From: Eledone cirrhosa
Lineage: Eukaryota > Mollusca > Cephalopoda > Octopoda > Eledonidae
Direction of reading: 5' to 3'
DNA length: 64,000 nucleotides
NCBI GenBank assembly: GCA_964016885.1
Contig: OZ024740.1
Coordinates: 9,568,450 to 9,632,449 of the forward strand
Shown here: positions 55,301 through 64,000 of the stretch, in pieces
Layout: each line of letters opens with the position of its first letter
How positions within the stretch are numbered: position 1 is the stretch's first letter
Program-made: the position numbers and the translations under genes
Notes under the pieces: generated by a model
The model's input: only the letters and a program-made list of their open reading frames with translations
The model's database searches: none
Told to the model about the DNA's origin: nothing

Positions 55301-58300
55301 TAGGTGTTATACCACGCCTAGTTAACGTGTAACAGAGAAGTTAATTAACCAGAAAGATAGGTATTATACCACACCTAGTTAATATGTAACAGAGAGTTCA
55401 ATTAACCAGCAAGGTAGGTGTTATGCCACAGCTAGTTGACATGTAACAGGCAAGTTAATTAACCAGCAAGGTAGGTGTTATACCACACCTAGTTAACATG
55501 TAACAGAGAAGTTAATTAACCAGCAAGGTAGGTGTTATACCAAAATTAGTTAACATATAACAGGTAAGTAAATTAACCAGCAAGGTAGGTGTTATACCAC
55601 ACCTAGTTAACATATAACAGGAAATTTAATTAACCAACAAGGTAGGTATTATACCACACCTAGTTAACATGTAACAAAGAAGATAATTAACCAGCAAAGT
55701 AGCTGTTATACCACACCTAGTTGACATGTAACAGGGAAGTCAATGAACCAGGAAGGTAGATGTTACACCACAACTAGTTAACATATGACAGCGAAGTTAA
55801 TTAACCAGCAAGTTAATTGTTATATCACAACTAGCTAACATATAACAGAGAGGTTAATTAACCAGGAACGTAGGTGTTATACCACACCTAGTTAACATAT
55901 AACAGAGAAGTTACTTAACCAGCAAGGTAAGTGTTATACCACATATAATTAACATGTAACACAGAAGTTAATTAACCAGGGAGGGAGGTGTTATACCACA
56001 CCTAGTTAACATATAACAGGGAAGTTAATTAACCAGGAAGGTAGGTATTATACCACACCTAGTTAACATATAACAGAGAAGTTAATTAACCAGCAAGGTG
56101 GGTGTTATACCACACCTAGTTAACATATAACAGAGAGGTTAATTAACCAGGAAGGTAGGTGTTATACCACTCCTAATTAATATGTAACAGAGAAGTTAAT
56201 TAACCTGCAAGGTGGGTGTTATACCACACCTAGTTAACATGTAACAGAGAAGTTAATTAACCAGCAAGGTGGGTGTTATACCACACCTAGTTAACATGTA
56301 ACAGAGAAGTTAATTAACCAGCAAGGTGGGTGTTATACCACACCTAGTTAACATATAACAGAGAGGTTAATTAACCAGGAAGGTAGGTGTTATACCACTC
56401 CTAATTAATATGTAACAGAGAAGTTAATTAACCGGCAAGGTGGGTGTTATACCACACCTAATTAATATGTAACAGAGAAGTTAATTAACCAGCAAAGTAG
56501 GTGTTATACCACACCTAGTTGACATGTAACAGAGAAGTTAATTAACCAGCAAGGTGGGTGTTATACCACACCTAGTTAACATGTAACAGAGAAGTTAATT
56601 AACCAGCAAGGTGGGTGTTATACCACACCTAGTTAACATGTAACAGAGAAGTTAATTAACCGGCAAGGTGGGTGTTATACCACAACTAGTTAACATGTAA
56701 CAGAGAAGTTAATTAACCAGCAAGGTATGTGTTATACCACATATAATTAACATGTAACACAGAAGTTAATTAACCAGGGAGGGAGGTGTTATACCACACC
56801 TAGTTAACATGTAAGAGGGAATTTAATTAACCAGCAAGGTAGATATTATACCACACCTAGTTAACATATAACAGGGAATTTAATTAACCAACATGGTAGG
56901 TGTTATACCACACCTAGTTAACATGTAACAGAGAAGTTAATTAACCATCAAGGTAGTATTTATCCCACACCTAGTTAACATATAACAGAATGGTTAATTA
57001 ACAAGCAGGTAGGTGTTATACCACACCTAGTTAACATATAACAGGGACGTTAATTAACCAGCAAGTTAGGTATTATACCACACCTAGTTAACATTTAACA
57101 TAGAAGTAAATTAACCAGCAGTGTATGTGTTATACCACACCTAGTTAACATTTAACAGAGAAGTTAATTAACCAGCAAGGTAGGTATTATACCACACCTA
57201 GTTAACATATAACAGAAGTTAATTAACCAAGAAGGTAGGTATTATACTACACCTAGTTAACATATAACAGGGAAGTTAATTAACCAGGAAGTTAGGTGTT
57301 ATACCACACCTAGTTAACATATAACATGGAAGATAATTAACCGGCAACGTAGTTGTTATACCACACCTACATAACATATAATATAGAAGTTAATTAACCA
57401 GCAAGGTAGGTGTTATACCACATCTAGTTAACATGCAACAAAGAAGTTAATTAACCAGCAAGGTAGGTGTTATACCACACCTAGTTAACATGTAACAAAG
57501 AAGTTAATTAACCAGCAAGGTAGGTGTTATACCACACATAGTTAACATGTAGCAGAGAAGTCAATTAACCAGCAAGGTAGGTGTTATACCACACCTAGTT
57601 AACATATAACAGGGAAGTTAATTAACCAGCAAGGTAGGAGTTATACCACACCTAGTTAACATTATAACAGGGAAGTTAATTAACCAGCAAGGTAGGTGTT
57701 ATACCACAACTAGTTAACATATAACAGGGAAGTTAATTAACCAGCAAGGTAGGTGTTATACCACACCTAGTTAACATATAACAGGGAAGTTAATTAACCA
57801 GCAAGGTAGGTGTTATACCACACCTAGTTAACATATAACAGTGAACTTAATTAACCAGCAAGGTAGGTATTATGCCACACCTAGTTAACATATAAAGGGA
57901 AGTTAATTAACAGTCAAGGTAGGTGTAAAAACCACTCCTAGTTAACATACCAGGGAAGTAAATTAACCAGCAAGTTAGGTGTTATACCACACCTAGTAGA
58001 CATGTAACAGGGAATTTAATTAACCAGGAAGGTAGGTGTTATACCACACCTAGTTAACATTTAACAGAGAAGTTAATTAACCAGCAAGGTAGGTGTTATA
58101 CCACATCTAGTTAACATATAACAATGAAGTTAATTAACCAGCAAGGTAGGAGTTATACCACACCTAGTTAACATTATAACAGAGACGTTAATTAACCAGC
58201 AAGGTAGGTGTTTTACTACACCAAATTAACATGTAACAGAGAAGTTAATTAACCAGGGAGGGAGGTGTTATACCACAGCTATTTAACATTTAACAGAGAA

Positions 58301-61300
58301 GTTAAGTAACCAGGAAGATAGGTATTATACCACACCTAGTTAACATATAACAGAGGAGTTAATTAACCAGCAAGGTAGGTGGTATCCCACACCTAGTTAA
58401 TATGTAACAGAGAAGTTACTTAACCATCAGGGTAGATATTATACCACGGCTAGTTAACATATAACAGAGAAGTTAATTAACAAGGAAAGTAGGTATTATA
58501 TCGCAACTAGTTAACATATAACAATGAAGTTAATTAACCAGCAAGTTAGGTGTTATACCAAAATTAGTTTACATATAACAGGTAAGTAAATTAACCAGCA
58601 AGGTAGGTGTTATACCACATTGAGTCAAAATATAACAGAAGTTAATTAACCAGCAATGTCGGTGTTATAACACACTTAGTTAACATATAACAGGGAAATT
58701 AATTAACCAGGAAGGTAGGTATTATAAAACACCTAGTTAACGTATAACAGGGAAGTTAATTAACCCGAAGGTATGTGTTATACCACACCTAGTTAACATA
58801 TAACAGAAGTTAATTAACCAGCAAGGTAGGTGTTATACCACACCTAGTTAACATGTAACAGAGAAGTTAATTAACCAGCAAGATAGGTGTTATACCACAC
58901 CTAGTTAATATGTAACAGCGAAGTTAATTAACCGGCTAGGTAGGTGTTATGCCACACCTAGTTAGCATTTAACAGAGAAGTTAATTAACCAGCAAGGTAG
59001 GTGTTATACCACACTTAGTTAAAATATAACAGAAGTTAATTAACCAGCAATAACGTATAACAGGGGAGTTAATTAACAATCAAGGTAGCTGTTATACCAC
59101 ACCTAGTTAACATGTAACAGAGAAGTTAATTAACCAGCAAGATAGTTGATATACCACACCTAGTTAATATGTAACAGAGAAGTTAATTAACCAGCAAGAA
59201 AGGTGTTATACCACACCTAATTAATATGTAACAGAGAAGTTAATTAACCAGCAAGGTAGGTGTTATACCGCAACTAGTTAACATATAACAGGGATGTTAA
59301 TTAACCAGGAAGATAGGTATTATACCACACCTAGTTAACATATAATATGGAAGTTAATTAACCAGGAAGGTGTGTATTATACCACAACTAGTTAACATGT
59401 AACAGATAATTTAATTAACCAGCAAGGCATGTGCTATACCACACCTAGTTAACATATTACGGATGTTAATTAACCAGAAAGGTAGTTGTTATACCACACC
59501 TAGTTAACATATAACAGGGAAGTTAATTAACCAGCAATGTAGGTGTTATACCACACCTAGTTAACATATAATAGGGAAGTTAATTAACAAGCAAGGTAGG
59601 TGTTATACCACACCTAGTTAACATGTAACAGAGAAGTAAAATAACAAGGAAGGTAGGTGTTATACCACACCTACTTAACATATAACAGAAGTTAATTAAC
59701 CCGGAAGGTAGGTATTATACCACACCTAGTTAACATATAACAGAAGTTAATTAACCAGGAAGGAAGGTGTTATGCCACACCTAGTTAACATATAACAGAA
59801 GTTAATTAACCAGCAAGGTAGGTATTATACGACACCTAGTTAACATTTAACAGAGATGTTAATTAACCAGCAAGGTAAGTGTTATACCACAACTATTTAA
59901 CATATAACAGAAGTTAATTAACCAGCAAGGTAGGTGTTATACCACACCTAGTTAACATTTAACAGGAAAGTTAATTAACCAGCAAGGTAGGTGTTACACC
60001 ACATCTAGTTAACATGTAACAGAGAAGTAAAATAACTACCAAGGTAGGTGTTATACCACATCTAGTTAACATATAATGGAGACCTTAATTAACCAGCAAG
60101 GTAGTATTTATCCCACACCTAGTTGACATATAACAGGGAATTTAATTAACCAGCAAGGTAGGTGTTATACCACACCTATTTAACATTTAACAGAGAAGTT
60201 AATTAACCAGCAAGGTAGGTGTTATACCACAGCTAGTTAACATTTAACAGAAAGGTTAATTAACAAGGAAGGTAGATGTTATGTGACACCTAGTTAAAGA
60301 CATAATAGAGATGTTAATTAACCAGCAAGGTATGTATTATACCACAAATAGTTAACAAATAACAGGGAATTTAATTAACCGGCAAGGTAGATATTATACC
60401 ACACCTAGTTAACATAGAACAGGGAAGTTAATTAACCAGGAAGGTAGGTGTTATACCACACATAGTTATCATAACAGGGAAGTTAATTAACCAGCAAGGA
60501 TGGTGTTATACCACACCTAGTTAACATGTAACAGAGAAGTTAATTAACCAGCAAGGTAGGTGTTACACCACACCTAGTTAACATAAAAGAGAAGTTAATT
60601 GACCAGCAAGGTAGGTGTTATACCACACCTAGTTAACATTTAACAGGGAAGTTAATTAACCAGGAAGGTAGGTATTACACCACAACTAGTTAACGTATAA
60701 CAGGGAAGTTAATTAACTAGCAAGTTAAGTGTTATACCACAACTAGTTAACATATAACAGGGAAGTTAATTAACCAGCAAGGTAAGGTGTTATATCACAC
60801 CTAGTTAATGTATAACAGGGAAGTTAATTAACCAGCAAGGGAGGTGTTATACCACACCTAGTTAACATATAACAGAAGTTAATTAAGCCGGAAGGTAGGT
60901 GTTATGCCACAACTAGTTAACATATAATAGAGATGTTAATTAACCATCAAGGTAGGTATTATACCACAATTAGTTAACATATAAAGGGAAGTTAATTTAC
61001 CGGAAAGGTAGGTGTTATACCACAACTAGTTAACATGTAACAGAGAAGTTAATTAACCTGAAAGATAGGTGTTATACCACACCTAGTTAACATATAACAG
61101 GGAAGTTAATTAACCAGCAATGTAGGTGTTATACCACACCTAGTTAACATATAATAGGGAAGTTAATTAACAAGCAAGGTAGGTGTTATACCACACCTAG
61201 TTAACATGTAACAGAGAAGTAAAATAACAAGGAAGGTAGGTGTTATACCACACCTAGTTAACATATAACAGAAGTTAATTAACCCGGAAGGTAGGTATTA

Positions 61301-64000
61301 TACCACACCTAGTTAACATATAACAGAAGTTAATTAACCAGCAAGGAAGGTGTTATGCCACACCTAGTTAACATATAACAGAAGTTAATTTACCTGCAAG
61401 GTGGGTGTTTTACCACACCTAGTTAACATTTAACAGAAGTTAATTAACCAGCAAGGTAGGTATTATACGACACCTAGTTAACATTTAACAGAGATGTTAA
61501 TTAACCAGCAAGGTAAGTGTTATACCACAACTATTTAACATATAACAGAAGTTAATTAACCAGCAAGGTAGGTGTTATACCACACCTAGTTAACATTTAA
61601 CAGGAAAGTTAATTAACCAGCAAGGTAGGTGTTACACCACATCTAGTTAACATGTAACAGAGAAGTAAAATAACTACCAAGGTAGGTGTTATACCACATC
61701 TAGTTAACATATAATGGAGACCTTAATTAACCAGCAAGGTAGTATTTATCCCACACCTAGTTGACATATAACAGGGAATTTAATTAACCAGCAAGGTAGG
61801 AGTTATACCACACCTAGTTAACATATAACAGGGAAGTTAATTAACCAGCAAGGTAGGAGTTATACCACACCTAGTTAACATTATAACAGGGAAGTTAATT
61901 AACCAGCAAGGTAGGTGTTATACCACAACTAGTTAACATATAACAGGGAAGTTAATTAACCAGCAAGGTAGGTGTTATACCACACCTAGTTAACATATAA
62001 CAGGGAAGTTAATTAACCAGCAAGGTAGGTGTTATACCACACCTAGTTAACATATAACAGTGAACTTAATTAACCAGCAAGGTAGGTATTATGCCACACC
62101 TAGTTAACATATAAAGGGAAGTTAATTAACAGTCAAGGTAGGTGTAAAAACCACTCCTAGTTAACATACCAGGGAAGTAAATTAACCAGCAAGTTAGGTG
62201 TTATACCACACCTAGTAGACATGTAACAGGGAATTTAATTAACCAGGAAGGTAGGTGTTATACCACACCTAGTTAACATTTAACAGAGAAGTTAATTAAC
62301 CAGCAAGGTAGGTGTTATACCACATCTAGTTAACATATAACAATGAAGTTAATTAACCAGCAAGGTAGGAGTTATACCACACCTAGTTAACATTATAACA
62401 GAGACGTTAATTAACCAGCAAGGTAGGTGTTTTACTACACCAAATTAACATGTAACAGAGAAGTTAATTAACCAGGGAGGGAGGTGTTATACCACAGCTA
62501 TTTAACATTTAACAGAGAAGTTAAGTAACCAGGAAGATAGGTATTATACCACACCTAGTTAACATATAACAGAGGAGTTAATTAACCAGCAAGGTAGGTG
62601 GTATCCCACACCTAGTTAATATGTAACAGAGAAGTTACTTAACCATCAGGGTAGATATTATACCACGGCTAGTTAACCTATAACAGAGAAGTTAATTAAC
62701 AAGGAAAGTAGGTATTATATCGCAACTGGTTAACATATAACAATGAAGTTAATTAACCAGCAAGTTAGGTGTTATACCAAAATTAGTTTACATATAACAG
62801 GTAAGTAAATTAACCAGCAAGGTAGGTGTTATACCACATTGAGTCAAAATATAACAGAAGTTAATTAACCAGCAATGTCGGTGTTATAACACACTTAGTT
62901 AACATATAACAGGGAAATTAATTAACCAGGAAGGTAGGTATTTTAAAACACCTAGTTAACGTATAACAGGGAAGTTAATTAACCCGAAGGTATGTGTTAT
63001 ACCACACCTAGTTAACATATAACAGAAGTTAATTAACCAGCAAGGTAGGTGTTATACCACACCTAGTTAACATGTAACAGAGAAGTTAATTAACCAGCAA
63101 GATAGGTGTTATACCACACCTAGTTAATATGTAACAGCGAAGTTAATTAACCGGCTAGGTAGGTGTTATACCACACCTAGTTAGCATTTAACAGAGAAGT
63201 TAATTAACCAGCAAGGTAGGTGTTATACCACACTTAGTTAAAATATAACAGAAGTTAATTAACCAGCAATAACGTATAACAGGGGAGTTAATTAACAATC
63301 AAGGTAGCTGTTATACCACACCTAGTTAACATGTAACAGAGAAGTTAATTAACCAGCAAGATAGTTGATATACCACACCTAGTTAATATGTAACAGAGAA
63401 GTTAATTAACCAGCAAGAAAGGTGTTATACCACACCTAATTAATATGTAACAGAGAAGTTAATTAACCAGCAAGGTAGGTGTTATACCGCAACTAGTTAA
63501 CATATAACAGGGATGTTAATTAACCAGGAAGATAGGTATTATACCACACCTAGTTAACATATAATATGGAAGTTAATTAACCAGGAAGGTGTGTATTATA
63601 CCACAACTAGTTAACATGTAACAGATAATTTAATTAACCAGCAAGGCATGTGCTATACCACACCTAGTTAACATATTACGGATGTTAATTAACCAGAAAG
63701 GTAGTTGTTATACCACACCTAGTTAACATATAACAGGGAAGTTAATTAACCAGCAATGTAGGTGTTATACCACACCTAGTTAACATATAATAGGGAAGTT
63801 AATTAACAAGCAAGGTAGGTGTTATACCACACCTAGTTAACATGTAACAGAGAAGTAAAATAACAAGGAAGGTAGGTGTTATACCACACCTACTTAACAT
63901 ATAACAGAAGTTAATTAACCCGGAAGGTAGGTATTATACCACACCTAGTTAACATATAACAGAAGTTAATTAACCAGGAAGGAAGGTGTTATGCCACACC
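49376..64000. repeat. 57-bp satellite array
   Basis: The unit is GGTAGGTGTTATACCACACC + TAGTTAACATATAACAGGGA + AGTTAATTAACCAGCAA (57 bp), about 255 units, continuing past the window edge. Each unit holds three dyads: GGTGT-TATACC-ACACC, GTTAAC and GTTAATTAAC. Frequent stop codons leave no long frames. Internal duplications: 52.9-54.2 kb recurs at +1250 (+1363 at its start), 59.5-60.2 kb recurs at about +1583 to +1638, and 57.6-59.8 kb recurs at +4219 up to the right edge. Confidence 0.97.

Overview
The window looks like a mollusc genome, most likely a cephalopod and probably octopus-like. This rests on three things recognised from memory, not searched: tRNA-derived SINEs with the 'GGATTGGCAGTATCGGTAGAG ... 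GGGTCGATAAAATAAAGTACCAG' layout, RTE-like LINEs ending in a 'GGTGTTAGGAAGGGCATCCA ... CGGACGTTAAAC(GATGAT)n' tail, and abundant (TA)n/(CA)n. Only one host gene piece is supported: the last exon of a short-chain dehydrogenase (24365-25027). Almost everything else is tandem repeat or transposable element. The longest open frames in the satellites are by-products of units whose length is a multiple of 3.

Layout. (1) 1-19330: about 14 kb of an 18-bp minisatellite organised in ~2.6-kb higher-order blocks and invaded by at least six RTE-like LINE fragments, one of them (8851-11111) with most of a reverse transcriptase. (2) 19331-24280: a Tx1-like LINE 3' piece, a 1.1-kb inverted-repeat element with GC-rich cargo, a perfect foldback, a miniature Penelope derivative and a decayed LINE. 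(3) 24365-27460: the dehydrogenase exon, then four tRNA-type SINEs, a six-copy 57-bp minisatellite and another LINE scrap. (4) 27464-34147: a TTAA-flanked (piggyBac-type) non-autonomous element whose inside is a 72-bp minisatellite, split by an almost intact 5.6-kb L1/Tx1-like LINE (ORF1 + ORF2). (5) 34282-43860: another SINE, an RTE 3' fragment, and a run of palindromic elements in (TA)n tracts, including two Penelope-like elements (PLEs): one with an uninterrupted 712-residue RT plus GIY-YIG protein, one with a YRDD-type RT and ~515-bp inverted ends. (6) 45586-49352: about 80 copies of a 45-bp unit that is the 5' head (A-box side) of the SINE, ending in a complete SINE. (7) 49376-64000: a 57-bp satellite, each unit carrying three dyads, with internal segmental duplications, running off the window edge.

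The most informative signals are: an empty-site copy of one LINE insertion preserved inside the minisatellite, which fixes both junctions to the base; a shared 3' junction for all plus-strand RTE insertions in that array; the SINE head turned into a satellite; and the cluster of inverted-repeat Penelope-type elements and their deletion derivatives, some with hammerhead-like cores.
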